This document shows, piece after piece, positions 35,762 to 45,166 of a stretch of DNA of 64,000 bases. Below the pieces are notes generated by a model. The model made no database searches and had not been told where the DNA came from. It saw only the letters and a program-made list of their open reading frames with translations. The number at the start of each line of letters is the position of its first letter. Position 1 is the first letter of the stretch. This DNA is from Chitinophaga pinensis (lineage in GTDB: Bacteria; Bacteroidota; Bacteroidia; NS11-12g; UBA9320): contig CAMDGU010000009.1 of assembly GCA_945897885.1 (NCBI GenBank), positions 1-64,000 on the forward strand, given 5' to 3'. A program made the position numbers and the translations under genes.

Positions 35762-35874
35762 AACAAATTTGAATAATTGGTTAACTATAAACATATAATC
35801 CCTTTCGGATTGGCAAGGTTACGAACACCTATGGTTCATAACTCATCCTTTCTCAGCAGAGTCCTTTAAGTGCC

Positions 35875-35964
35875 ATGATAGTGACCAATCCTAAAGATTA
35901 TATTTTTAGAAGTGCTATAGATTATGCGGATGGCAAAGGATTTGTAAATGTTACGGTATGTTAA
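35875..35964 (+). pseudogene. C-terminal remnant of a REP-associated (Y1) transposase
   Basis: The frame reads MIVTNPKDYIFRSAIDYADG followed by KGFVNVTVC and TAA. This matches the typical C-terminal tail of REP-associated tyrosine transposases (NPEDYxxSSAxDYxxxxG...), with the catalytic HUH and Tyr region missing. It therefore appears to be the end of a deleted gene. It lies about 30 bases before the IS4 element. The rest of 35538-36060 holds the two palindromes and AT-rich spacer with nothing else I can support. Confidence 0.6.
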
Positions 35965-35993
35965 AATACTTAGCGTTACAAACGCTTGTCTCG

Positions 35994-37478
35994 CTTATCC
36001 TCGTTGTAAAGCTACCGTGTACCCACAAAGTTAGTTTACTTTCGCATTAAGGATTAATAAATGAGTACCATATATACACCAAGGTTTACTAATCTTTTCT
36101 TGGATAAAAGATTAGAAAAAAGGGGCTTCAGTTGTTTCGTTTGCTTTTACAGGTTTCCCACACCAGCATTCGCAAGATAAGTCCTACCAGAGCGATTCAG
36201 AAAGGGATTTATCGTTTTTTAAATAATAAAAAAGTGGATGAAGCTATTCTAATTAATGAACTATGTGTTAGATCCTGTTCGCTGGCTGCGGGCCGTCATA
36301 TTTTATGCATTCAGGATACCACGGAAATGAATTATTTCGCTCATAGAAACAGGATAAAAGAGAATACAGGTTTTGGCAGACTTGATGGGGCCTAGCCCTC
36401 ATTAGGATTTAAAATGCATAGTACTTTGATGCAGGATGCTTCAAACGGTGATATTTTTGGTTTCTCAGATGTTCAATTATGGCATCGTCCTTTAGACATG
36501 CCTAATCGCAGAGAAAGAAAATACCAAAGTCTGGCTGTAGAGGAAAAAGAATCTTATAAATGGATTCTTGCAGCTAAAGCAAGCAAGGAAAGATTAGCCC
36601 AAGCTAAGATGATAACATTTATTGAGGACAGAGAAGGTGATTTCTATGAACAGCTTAGCAGTATATCTCAAGAAAATGTTCATTATATAATCCGGTCAAA
36701 AAATAACAGAAAAACTACGGATACACTTAAGGCATGGGAGATTTTGTCGGGTCAACCAATTTTAGGGTCTTATATGCTTTCATTGCAAACGGATTATCGC
36801 AAAAAGAGGATAAAGCAAATTATACCATTAAAGGTTAGATATGCTACGATTACCTTAGCCAAAGGGGAGCATATTAAAAATAATAAATCATATCCAAATA
36901 CTATAACTCTCCAAATTGTTGAAGCCTTTGAAGAAAAAAAGGACGGAATAAGTTGGAAACTCTTAACAACCCATCCCATTAAAACGTTTGAAGATGCTTA
37001 TAAAATTATAGAATGGTATTCACAACGCTGGATGATAGAGCAGATTCACAGGCTACTTAAAAGTAAAGGCTTTCAAATTGAAGATAGTGAACTGGAAAAT
37101 GGTTGGGCAATACGAAAAATTTGCATTGATATGCTTAGTTCATTGCTCAAAATTATTCAAATGAATATTGCTTACAATGAACCCGAAGAAGGGCAAAAAA
37201 TAGAGGTGGCCTTCACTCCAAACGAAATTGAATGTTTAAAAGAAATTAACCACAAAATCCAAGGGAACACCCATAAACAAAAGAATCATAATAACCCTCA
37301 AAAATTAAAATGGGCTACGTGGATTATAGGGCGTCTTGGCGGCTGGAAAGGATATGATTCGCAAGGGCCGCCAAGGATTATAGTTTTAAAAACAGGACTA
37401 GATAAGTTTAATGCTATTTATTATGGCTGGCAGCTTGCTAGAGATGTGGGTACACGTTAGGTTGCAAACGAGGACAAG
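35994..37478 (+). mobile_element. IS4-family insertion sequence, decayed
   Basis: The element is about 1485 bases long. Terminal inverted repeats of about 34 bases (35994-36027 and 37445-37478) share the perfect inner block CGTGTACCCACA and an outer CTTNTCCTCGTT. Inside is one transposase frame with IS4 (YREK) signature residues. The transposase stop codon lies inside the right repeat. I could not find a target-site duplication. Both a frame break and an in-frame stop disrupt the gene, so the copy is probably inactive. Confidence 0.85.
36061..37460 (+). pseudogene. IS4-family DDE transposase, frameshifted and nonsense-interrupted
   Basis: The N-terminus starts at an ATG at 36061 (MSTIYTPRFTNLFLDKRLEK). 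The frame is then lost at a run of six A and four G (36116-36125) and continues one base back as KGLQLFRLLLQVSH. A TAG at 36393-36395 interrupts the frame, and the same frame resumes as PSLGFKMHS. All three catalytic acids can be placed: D in CIQDTTEMNY, D in FIEDREGDFY, and E in the exact IS4 signature Y-x2-R-x3-E-x6-K (YSQRWMIEQIHRLLK). Without the two lesions it would encode about 465 residues. Translational slippage at the A run cannot be excluded, but the amber codon makes it a pseudogene. Confidence 0.82.
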
Positions 37479-37605
37479 TTGGGGGGGCACCACCGAGTTC
37501 ATTTTCCCTTCACAAGTCCTTCCAAATGAGACGCGGGGAACCAAATTCAAAAATTCAAACATTAATAAAGTTAAAATGTTAGTATATTGATATGAAAACG
37601 TAATA

Positions 37606-38424
37606 ATGATAGATCAAATTGAAAAAATTAAAAAGACAATTGAACCCTTAAGACAAGAGATTATTAATCATAAAGTTTATTCAGCTATTAAAGACATAGA
37701 CGACTTAAAAGTGTTCATGCAATTTCACGTATACGCTGTTTGGGACTTTATGTCTTTATTAAAAACGCTGCAAAGCAATTTGACTTGTACTTCTGTTCCT
37801 TGGTTTCCCAAAGGAACCGCTGACACAAGATTTCTTATTAACGAAATTGTTGTAGGTGAAGAGTCGGACATAGACCTAAATGGCATAAGGAAAAGTCATT
37901 TTGAACTATATTTAGATGCTATGAAACAATGCGGGGCAAACACTTCTAAAATTGAAGTTTTTACAGATGTATTAAAAAATACTAGCGACTTTAACTCCGC
38001 TTTTTTAGCTTCAGAAACTCCCAAAGAAGCAAAAGATTTTGTTGACTTTACTTTCAATGTCATTGAAAGCGGTAAAGACTATTTGCAATCAGCTATTTTT
38101 ACTTTTGGACGTGAAGACCTTATACCAGGAATGTTTATCTCGATAATCAATGAAATGCACAAGAACTTTCCTGACGACATTTCTATTTTTAAATACTACA
38201 TCGAAAGACACATTGAAGTTGATGGCGACCACCATAGTCATCTTGCTATACAAATGACAACCAATCTTTGTAAACACAACGAACAATATTGGAAGGAAGC
38301 AGAAGAAGCAGTTATAAATTCATTAAAACAAAGAATTGAATTGTGGAATGGTGTGTACAGAAATTTGACAGAAAGAAGAACTATTCCAAAGACTAGCTCT
38401 AAGAAATTGGCGGTTCAGTTGTGA
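37606..38424 (+). CDS. DUF3050 domain protein
   Basis: This 272-residue protein is DUF3050-like: the N-terminus has EPLRQEIINHKVY, then DLKVFMQFHVYAVWDFMSLLKTLQ, SVPWFPKGTADTRFLINEIV, GEESD and SHFELYLDAM. The family is related in fold to heme oxygenase / TenA-like all-alpha proteins with a buried site (histidines of FHVYAVWDF and HIEVDGDHHSHLA could bind metal). Activity is unknown. It lies just after the IS element and is AT-rich compared with the next gene, so it may be part of an accessory stretch. Confidence 0.85.
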   Translation: MIDQIEKIKKTIEPLRQEIINHKVYSAIKDIDDLKVFMQFHVYAVWDFMSLLKTLQSNLTCTSVPWFPKGTADTRFLINEIVVGEESDIDLNGIRKSHFELYLDAMKQCGANTSKIEVFTDVLKNTSDFNSAFLASETPKEAKDFVDFTFNVIESGKDYLQSAIFTFGREDLIPGMFISIINEMHKNFPDDISIFKYYIERHIEVDGDHHSHLAIQMTTNLCKHNEQYWKEAEEAVINSLKQRIELWNGVYRNLTERRTIPKTSSKKLAVQL

Positions 38425-38640
38425 AATGAAGCTTCCGACTGAGGATCAATTTCGTTACTTTCAAACAGTTTTGTGTTCCAAAATCGCCGTCCTCTTTTAG
38501 CTGCAAATCAATAGTTTTCATAAATATGTTCAATATTTTTTAACGTCAGTATATTACAATCCCAAATCCTCCTTTTTTATTTTCTTTAAGCTCATGCTTT
38601 AAAGTTCATAACTCATACGTATTAACTCCCCGTTCCTCAT

Positions 38641-38648
38641 TAATTTTG
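38641..38648 (+). promoter_or_regulatory. -7 element just upstream of the saccharopine dehydrogenase-like gene
   Basis: TAATTTTG fits TAnnTTTG exactly and ends 5 bases before the ATG at 38654. Initiation would fall at or right next to the start codon, giving a leaderless or nearly leaderless transcript. No -33 TTTG is seen. Confidence 0.45.
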
Positions 38649-38653
38649 CTGCT

Positions 38654-39994
38654 ATGTCACACAAAATTTTGCTTATTGGCGCAGGGCTTTCTACCACCCA
38701 TCTTATTGATTATTTGGCCACCGAAGGATTGGTGAACGACTGGCAAATAACCATTACCGACCGCGATGAACATCTGGCTAAATCAAAGGCGGTGTATGCC
38801 AATACCACGGCCCGGTTTATAGATACAAGCAATACCGAAAACTTAAATACACTGGTGGCCGAACATGATATTGTGATTAGCATGTTGCCGGCTCATTTGC
38901 ATATACCCGTGGCGGAATGCTGCCTGCAACATAAAAAAAATATGGTAACGGCTTCGTACCTTTCAGAAGACATGAAAGCCATGAACGAGGCGGTGAAACA
39001 AGCGGGATTGATTTTTTTAAACGAAGTGGGCCTCGACCCCGGGCTTGACCACCTTACGGCCATGAAAATAATAGACCATATAAAAAGCGAAGGCCACACC
39101 ATCCGCGAGTTCGAAAGTTTTACAGGCGGCTTGGTGGCCCCCGAAGATGACGACAACCCGTGGCATTATAAATTTACCTGGAACCCCCGAAATGTGGTAG
39201 TAGCGGGGCAAGGCGGTGCTGTTAAGTTTTTGCAGGAAGGCCAGTACAAGTATATTCCCTACCACAAAGTTTTTAGGCGAACAGAAATTATAGACATTGC
39301 CGGCTACGGAAAATTTGAAGGCTATGCCAACCGCGATTCGTTAAAATATATTGAAACCTACAATTTGCAGGATATTAAAACCATGTACAGAGGAACCCTG
39401 CGACGCCCGGGTTTTTGCAAAGCATGGAATGTGTTTGTGAGCCTTGGCGCTACCGACGATAGCTATACTTTAGAAAACTCGGAACACATGACCTATCGCG
39501 ATTTTATCAATACCTTTTTGGCCTATCACCCCACCGATTCGGTAGAAATAAAACTGAAATACTACCTTGAAATAGACCAGGACGAAACCGAACTATGGGA
39601 CCGCCTGGAATGGCTGAATATTTTTAAACCTATAAAAATCGGGTTAAAAAATGCCACCCCGGCCCAAATTCTGCAACACATACTGGAGCCTAAATGGAAA
39701 ATACAGGAACACGAAAAAGACATGATAGTGATGTGGCACAAATTTGTTTACATGGATGGCGACCAACGGAAAGAACTGCACGGCTCCATTGTAGTAAAAG
39801 GTGAAGATCAAAGGCACACGTCAATGAGTAAAACCGTTGGGCTGCCGCTGGGCATTGCCACCAAACTAATCTTACAAAACAAAATACAAACCCGCGGCAC
39901 AGTGATTCCTATTCTACCTGAATTTTATAATCCAATACTGGAGGAACTTAAAGGGTTTGGGATAGAGATGGTGGAGAAGAGGGTTGGCATATAG
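38654..39994 (+). CDS. Saccharopine dehydrogenase-like protein
   Basis: This 446-residue protein has an N-terminal Rossmann domain (ILLIGAGLSTTHLIDYLA, about residues 4-21) and the family features DIVISMLPAHLHIPVAECCLQHKKNMVTASYLSEDM and NEVGLDPGLDHLTAM. The C-terminal catalytic domain has FTGGLVAPEDDDNPWHYKFTW and CKAWNVF. It would use NAD(P) to act on saccharopine or a related amino acid adduct. Lysine biosynthesis by diaminopimelate is usual in Bacteroidota, so a catabolic or alternative role is possible. The gene is visibly richer in GC than its neighbours on both sides. Confidence 0.88.
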   Translation: MSHKILLIGAGLSTTHLIDYLATEGLVNDWQITITDRDEHLAKSKAVYANTTARFIDTSNTENLNTLVAEHDIVISMLPAHLHIPVAECCLQHKKNMVTASYLSEDMKAMNEAVKQAGLIFLNEVGLDPGLDHLTAMKIIDHIKSEGHTIREFESFTGGLVAPEDDDNPWHYKFTWNPRNVVVAGQGGAVKFLQEGQYKYIPYHKVFRRTEIIDIAGYGKFEGYANRDSLKYIETYNLQDIKTMYRGTLRRPGFCKAWNVFVSLGATDDSYTLENSEHMTYRDFINTFLAYHPTDSVEIKLKYYLEIDQDETELWDRLEWLNIFKPIKIGLKNATPAQILQHILEPKWKIQEHEKDMIVMWHKFVYMDGDQRKELHGSIVVKGEDQRHTSMSKTVGLPLGIATKLILQNKIQTRGTVIPILPEFYNPILEELKGFGIEMVEKRVGI

Positions 39995-40576
39995 ATTAGG
40001 TTTGTCTGCCCTCACTTCGGTGCACAGTTGAAACGTTTTGTTAGCAGCACCCGTGCGTTGGGAAGTCAGAAATGCGGGCCGAGCCCCGGAAAGAGGGAGG
40101 AAGCATATTTCTGACTTGATTTTTTGGTTCTTTTTCATCAAGGAAAAAGAACGTTTACTCAATATAATATAGAACATATTCAACTGATATGTTTTCTTTT
40201 TTTATCTCTCTCCTTTTTTGCTTGCCCAAAAAAGGAGCAAAAAAAGGCACCAACAAAACCAACTTCAAAATGTTTACATAAGTCGTTCGTAAGCTATAAA
40301 TTTACTTTTTAAAATTTTGCAGTTCGCTCTTTTCATAAGTAATCCATGTTTATCTTCAATGGTCTTATGCAATGCTTCGCATGTGTTGGATCCCAACCGC
40401 ACCCATGCGGATGATACCATTCGGACTATATCTTCTTTTAAATATAAAATTAACTTTTTAAGATTTGATTTCATTAAACCTAAAACCTACAAAAAAAATT
40501 GCTGATAATACCACCATCTCCCATAGTGAAATGCGATGTATTCAATAATACATAATCAAAAAGCGCCGGAGGTGAC
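39995..40576. repeat. Gene-poor spacer with large hairpins
   Basis: This stretch has no gene that I trust. An inverted repeat lies at 40063-40117 (arms AAGTCAGAAAT and ATTTCTGACTT with a GC-rich 30-base loop). A second one lies at 40210-40237 (CTCCTTTTTTG/CAAAAAAGGAG, 6-base loop). The style is that of dispersed intergenic elements in Bacteroidota genomes. A 66-residue minus-strand frame at 40274-40474 looks slightly coding-like but matches nothing I know. Confidence 0.5.
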
Positions 40577-41548
40577 TTACTTCCTAATCCAAACTGTATC
40601 TGTCCGTTCTGTCATTCCGGCAATGAGTCCCAATCCATTGGTAATATTGCCATACACATTGGTAGGATTAAAATAAGGCGTACCAAAAATATCATTATTT
40701 TTATTTTCGGAGTTAATAAACTTATAATACTCGGGTGAAATTTTACGGCATTTAATCAAAACATACTGTTGGGTACAAATCAATTTATCCCTTATTGGTG
40801 CTCCTACCACAGGTGTTCTGAACCGCATAAAAATATTGCTCACGGGATTTTGAAGGGTAAACAAAAAGGATTTATTTTTTCCGTTAAATAAATTATCGGT
40901 TACAGGAAAAGTAAAGCCACTGGGGCTGGGTGGATTAATACCCAAAAAATTAGTGTTTAAGGAAGGCTCATCGTATTTGGTGTAGTAATTTATAAACGCG
41001 TAAGATTTGTTAATAGTATCAGTAGTAGCAGTATCTATCAACAAGCCAAAGTGATGAATCTCAACCATAAATTGGTAGGCATCGTTAAAAGTCACATCAT
41101 CAAAAAGGGTATAGGTAAGTTGAGCATTTTCGCCCTGGGTTAGTTTTATTTCCAGAGGTTTTAGCAAGGTGTTCGGCATTTGAAACTCTCCGCTTAAGGA
41201 AGTGGTTTTGTTTGCAATAACGAGTTTATAATTTTTGAGGCTTTTAGGTTTTATTATAAACGAATGCAACTGACGAGTGCCGGTAATGTTTTGCGATAGA
41301 AGCGAATCTACTTTAACACCGTTTTCGTAAATATACATAGAGGCATTGGGCATATTCACCACATTATCGTCATCAATACCGGTATTGCCCGTGGTAGTAA
41401 TGCCAACGGTGCTATCCAAATTAAAGAGTGCCCAAATAACAGGTTTGGGCTTATAACCGTTGTTTACAGGAATCAATTCTCTGACACAGCCACTTGCCAG
41501 TAGCAAAATCCAAATCAGAGAGCTGTTTTTGTTAAAAGCGAAATTCAT
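40577..41548 (-). CDS. DUF4249 outer-membrane lipoprotein
   Basis: This 323-residue lipoprotein has the lipobox LLASGC (Cys21), followed by a beta-rich fold with DUF4249 features: the early KPVIWALFNLDSTVGITTT, NASMYIYENG, and the late CRKISPEYYKFINS and IAGMTERTD. DUF4249 proteins occur almost only next to TonB-dependent receptors in Bacteroidota and probably cap or assist the receptor. It overlaps the receptor stop by 17 bases, as expected for co-translation. The ligand is unknown. Confidence 0.85.
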   Translation of the reverse strand: MNFAFNKNSSLIWILLLASGCVRELIPVNNGYKPKPVIWALFNLDSTVGITTTGNTGIDDDNVVNMPNASMYIYENGVKVDSLLSQNITGTRQLHSFIIKPKSLKNYKLVIANKTTSLSGEFQMPNTLLKPLEIKLTQGENAQLTYTLFDDVTFNDAYQFMVEIHHFGLLIDTATTDTINKSYAFINYYTKYDEPSLNTNFLGINPPSPSGFTFPVTDNLFNGKNKSFLFTLQNPVSNIFMRFRTPVVGAPIRDKLICTQQYVLIKCRKISPEYYKFINSENKNNDIFGTPYFNPTNVYGNITNGLGLIAGMTERTDTVWIRK

Positions 41549-44171
41549 AACTAATAAATGGAATGAGTGGTAAAAGTCCTACTTCAAAAAATTGAAGCTT
41601 ATTGCTGAGATTATTTCCCATTAACGAAGTAGAAATAAAAAGGGGATTGATATGGCTGTATAAATTATAGGCCCCTATGTTCCAAACCCGCGTGTTTTTA
41701 TTAAGCTTTATGGTTTTGGTAAAGGAAATATCCATGCGGTGGTAATTGCTCATACGGATATTATTGCGTTGGGTAAATTCGAAGTAGGTTTTGCCATCAA
41801 TGTTGTAGATTGAGGTAGGAACCGTAACCGGACTGCCGGAAGAAAAAAGCCAGGTTAATGAAAAATCCCAATTTTTTTTGGAAGTAGGAAATTTCATAAA
41901 GACGGATATCTGATGGCGCCGGTCATATTTAAACGGAAAGGCTTCACCGTTGTTGATATCGGCAAATTGTCGTTCTGATTTTGATATGGAATACCCAATC
42001 CATCCTTTAATTTTTCCGGTTTGTTTTTCAAGCATTATTTCCACTCCTTTTGAAAATCCTTTACCGGTATAAAACGATTTATCCCAGTTATAACCCCCAA
42101 AAGCAAAGAAGTCACCTTCTTTTAGTTCTACCAAATTTTTCATGGATTTATAATAGCCTTCGATACTAAGTTTAAATTTGGTTTTGTAATAATAGCCTGC
42201 CCCAAGGGTAAATTGGTCAGAACTTTGAGGTTTTAAATAATCCGTAACCGGAATCCAAATATCAATAGGCAACCCTATACTGTTGTTGGGCAATATTTGT
42301 AAATTTTGCTGCATGCGGGTAAACGAGGTATTTAAATACAAGCTTTTTGAAAAAGCATAATTGCCACTAAACCGGGGTTGCAGTAAATTGTATCGTGTCT
42401 TTTTTACGTTGATGGAATTAAAACTCAATCCAAAATTGAGGTTTATACGTTTATTCGGCCTCCAGTTGTCTTCAATAAAAATTACTTCATCATCACTGTA
42501 TATTTGCTTATCACCGATGGAGGTATCTTTGGTTTCATCATTATTAGTGGTGGTATAATTGAGAGTTCCGGTATTAAAGCGGTGGTAAATAAAATCGGCT
42601 CCGGCAGTAATTCGGTGATTTTTTATTTTATTAATTTCAAAAATGGATTTTAAGAATAGGTCGCGGTTCCCGCTGGTTTGGGTGTAGTTAAGCGATGAGG
42701 TATTTACCTCTGGTCTGGGTTTTGTTTCCCAGGTTAGTTCATCCTTAAATTTGGTGCTGTATTCGGTAATACCCCCGGTTACCACCATAAAAACTTTATC
42801 GGTAAGGATGTGGTCCCAACGGGCACTGCTCATGGCAGTAAACCATTTTAACTCCTTGTTATGATTGCGTTTTTGAAAGGTTTCGATGGTGTCGGTAAAC
42901 AATTGTTTTTCGGTGATTTTTCCCTTGTCGGCACCTGTAAAGTAGGTGATTGAAATTTTATCACGGTTACCAAACTTGAAATTTACCTTGGCATTAAAAT
43001 CATAAAAATAATACCAGCCCGAGTAATTGTCCAATTCTTTTCGGGTGGCAAAATATTGAATGGGTTTATAAAAAGCATCAAAATAAGTGCGGCGAAACGA
43101 AACCAAAAAAGACGCTTTATTTTTAACGATTGGCCCTTCGATGGTAGCTGATGAGAGCAACATTCCAACATTTATTTTTCCAGATATTTTTTGATTATTT
43201 CCATCTTTAAGTTTTACATCCAATATGGATGACAGCCGGCCATTATGTTTTGCTGAAAAGCCACCTTTTATTAACTCCACCGAATTTACAGCACCCGGAT
43301 TAATAATGGAAAACAGTCCGAAAACATGCACCATATTGTAAACTGGAACCCCGTCTACCAGCACTAAATTTTGATCTGTTCCTCCACCTCTCACATTTAA
43401 TCCACCGGCACTTTCTCCGGCTCCCTGCACCCCTGGAATCATTTGCACTGCCCGCAACACATCGGGTTCACCCAAAAAAGAAGGAATATCTTTTATAGCT
43501 TTTAAATTAAAATAATAGCCATTGGGCCGGTGTTCCGATTTTGAAATGGCCTCGTCGCGTATTTCAATTTCTTTCAGGTCACCATTGGGTTCCAAATTAA
43601 TAATTTTAAAGGAATTGGCCTTATTAATCAGTTTCTCTTTGTATTTGGTGTAGCCAATATATCTCACTTCCAGATGCACCGAATCTTCGGGCAGGGTAAG
43701 GGTAAAAAATCCATAATCGTTTGTGGTGGTCCCGCGCTTGTTATGGCGGCAAAATACAGTTGCACCAATTAGTTTTTCGCCATTGGTTTTGTCAAACACA
43801 TAGCCCGACATGGTATAGTTAATGTTGGAGCGGTATTTTGAAGGCTTTAAAATAATGGTATTGCCACCAAAATACTTGTAATCGATATAGTAGGGTTTTA
43901 AAAGTTTGATAAGAACATCGGATAATTTTTCGTTGGTTGCTTCAAAGGTTTTAAGCTCTTCGCGAGGTAAAATAGAGGATTTGTAATTAAAAGTAACCCC
44001 CGTTTTATTTTTTAGAAGCTTTAAAATTTCTGAAACCCGTTTATCCGTTACCGAAATAGTAACTAGCTTATCTAAAGGGCTGGAAACCTGGCAAAAGGAA
44101 TCACCGGTTATAAATAAAACCAACAGAAATAAACCGATGCGGAAGTATGTGACTGGGAAACGGGATATCAC
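41532..44171 (-). CDS. STN-domain TonB-dependent receptor (transducer type)
   Basis: This 879-residue receptor starts with GTG at 44171. After the signal peptide is a secretin/TonB short N-terminal (STN) domain (about residues 33-108, KLVTISVTDKRVSEILKLLK to TIILKPSKYR), then a carboxypeptidase-like domain (about 119-200, MSGYVFDKTNGEKLIGATVF), the plug (PDVLRAVQMIPGVQ, GLNVRGGGTDQNLVLVDGVPVYN) and a barrel ending in FISYEFRF. STN domains pass the occupied-receptor signal to FecR-type anti-sigma proteins, which matches the sigma/FecR genes upstream in this operon. The substrate is unknown. Confidence 0.9.
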   Translation of the reverse strand: MISRFPVTYFRIGLFLLVLFITGDSFCQVSSPLDKLVTISVTDKRVSEILKLLKNKTGVTFNYKSSILPREELKTFEATNEKLSDVLIKLLKPYYIDYKYFGGNTIILKPSKYRSNINYTMSGYVFDKTNGEKLIGATVFCRHNKRGTTTNDYGFFTLTLPEDSVHLEVRYIGYTKYKEKLINKANSFKIINLEPNGDLKEIEIRDEAISKSEHRPNGYYFNLKAIKDIPSFLGEPDVLRAVQMIPGVQGAGESAGGLNVRGGGTDQNLVLVDGVPVYNMVHVFGLFSIINPGAVNSVELIKGGFSAKHNGRLSSILDVKLKDGNNQKISGKINVGMLLSSATIEGPIVKNKASFLVSFRRTYFDAFYKPIQYFATRKELDNYSGWYYFYDFNAKVNFKFGNRDKISITYFTGADKGKITEKQLFTDTIETFQKRNHNKELKWFTAMSSARWDHILTDKVFMVVTGGITEYSTKFKDELTWETKPRPEVNTSSLNYTQTSGNRDLFLKSIFEINKIKNHRITAGADFIYHRFNTGTLNYTTTNNDETKDTSIGDKQIYSDDEVIFIEDNWRPNKRINLNFGLSFNSINVKKTRYNLLQPRFSGNYAFSKSLYLNTSFTRMQQNLQILPNNSIGLPIDIWIPVTDYLKPQSSDQFTLGAGYYYKTKFKLSIEGYYKSMKNLVELKEGDFFAFGGYNWDKSFYTGKGFSKGVEIMLEKQTGKIKGWIGYSISKSERQFADINNGEAFPFKYDRRHQISVFMKFPTSKKNWDFSLTWLFSSGSPVTVPTSIYNIDGKTYFEFTQRNNIRMSNYHRMDISFTKTIKLNKNTRVWNIGAYNLYSHINPLFISTSLMGNNLSNKLQFFEVGLLPLIPFISYEFRF

Positions 44172-44180
44172 CCCGTAAAA

Positions 44181-45158
44181 TTATGGATTTAAGATGTAAT
44201 CCGTACCTTTTTTTGTTATTTTAGAATCGGTAAGTTCTTCTAATAGATGGAGGGAGGCTAATAAATCAAGGCCTTCAAATGAAGCGGTGTATTGTTCATT
44301 GTTTTTGTCCTCAGGCACTGAAATAGACACTTTGTATTGAGCCTCCAGTTTAGAGACAATTTCTTTAAGTTTCGCGTCTTTAAAGGAAAGACCGGCCACC
44401 CAAATATCTTTATCCAGTGTTTTGGGCTTTATTTTTTCAAACTTTTTGTTCTTTATGGAGTAGATTAATTTTTCACCGGGAGTAATAATTGATTTTTCAT
44501 TTTGAGCAGTAAATTGAACTTTTCCTTCATATAAACTTACCGAAACCTGATTTTCAATGGTTGATTCAATTTCAAAAGAAGTTCCCAAAACTTTAGTATA
44601 GGTATTTTTTGATTTGGTAATGAAAGGCTTTTCAGGATTTTTAGCTACATCAAAATAAGCTTCACCATCCAGTTCTACAAGTCTGGCATTGCTATTAAAG
44701 TTTTTATCAATTGATAAAGAAGAATTTTGGTTTAAGGTAATTTTAGTACCATCATCCAATTTTACAGTTAGGGTTTCCTTGGCACCGGTAGAATAAAATT
44801 TACCATTGGTAAAAGCTGTAAATTCATTTTTAGAAGGTTTTAACAAAAACCACCCTGCTACAAAAATAACTACCGCCGCTGCGGCATATTTGACAAACGA
44901 TGACCAAGGAGTAAAGGTCTTTGTTTTTGCCGGTTGCTCAATTTGAGATTTAAGAGCTTGCCAATTGGCTTCTGTATTTGCATTTACAGAGTAATCAGGC
45001 AATTCAGAAATTTGAGAATTAAGAGAAGTAAGAACTTCAAATTCACTTTTCCAGTAAGCATCATTAAGCACTAAATCCTCCATAACAGCAGCTTCTTCAG
45101 CTGTTGTTTCTCCGTCGATATAACGGATTAATAGAGTATAGAGTTCGTTATGATTCAC
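44181..45158 (-). CDS. FecR-family transmembrane anti-sigma factor
   Basis: This 325-residue protein starts with GTG at 45158. It has a cytoplasmic N-terminal anti-sigma region (about residues 1-85, LIRYIDGETTAEEAAVMEDLV), one transmembrane helix (about 89-106), and a periplasmic FecR domain (GAKETLTVKLDDGTKITLNQNSSL; VELDGEAYFDVAKNPEKPF). A C-terminal DUF4974/STN-like signalling domain follows (LKEIVSKLEAQYKVSISV). It holds the ECF sigma factor until the TonB receptor is occupied. It lies 10 bases upstream of that receptor and 8 bases after the 51-aa microprotein gene. Confidence 0.92.
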   Translation of the reverse strand: MNHNELYTLLIRYIDGETTAEEAAVMEDLVLNDAYWKSEFEVLTSLNSQISELPDYSVNANTEANWQALKSQIEQPAKTKTFTPWSSFVKYAAAAVVIFVAGWFLLKPSKNEFTAFTNGKFYSTGAKETLTVKLDDGTKITLNQNSSLSIDKNFNSNARLVELDGEAYFDVAKNPEKPFITKSKNTYTKVLGTSFEIESTIENQVSVSLYEGKVQFTAQNEKSIITPGEKLIYSIKNKKFEKIKPKTLDKDIWVAGLSFKDAKLKEIVSKLEAQYKVSISVPEDKNNEQYTASFEGLDLLASLHLLEELTDSKITKKGTDYILNP

Positions 45159-45166
45159 TTCTTTAA

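Noticed and set aside
36116-36125. A6-G4 run as a programmed -1 frameshift site in the IS4 transposase
   Set aside because: The zero-frame codons (GAA AAA AGG) do not make the canonical A AAA AAG heptamer, and the amber stop downstream would block the product anyway; indel decay is simpler.
37479-37605. Target-site duplication of the IS4 element
   Set aside because: I compared the flanks outside the inverted repeats and found no convincing direct repeat.
38399-38521. 40-residue minus-strand ORF beginning MKTIDLQLKEDGDF
   Set aside because: It looks mildly coding, but it is short, runs into the 3' end of the convergent DUF3050 gene, has no recognisable family, and an adjacent frame looks equally coding-like.
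40274-40474. 66-residue minus-strand ORF in the repeat-rich spacer
   Set aside because: No family, no promoter, and located among hairpin repeats; possibly a remnant, not supportable as a gene.
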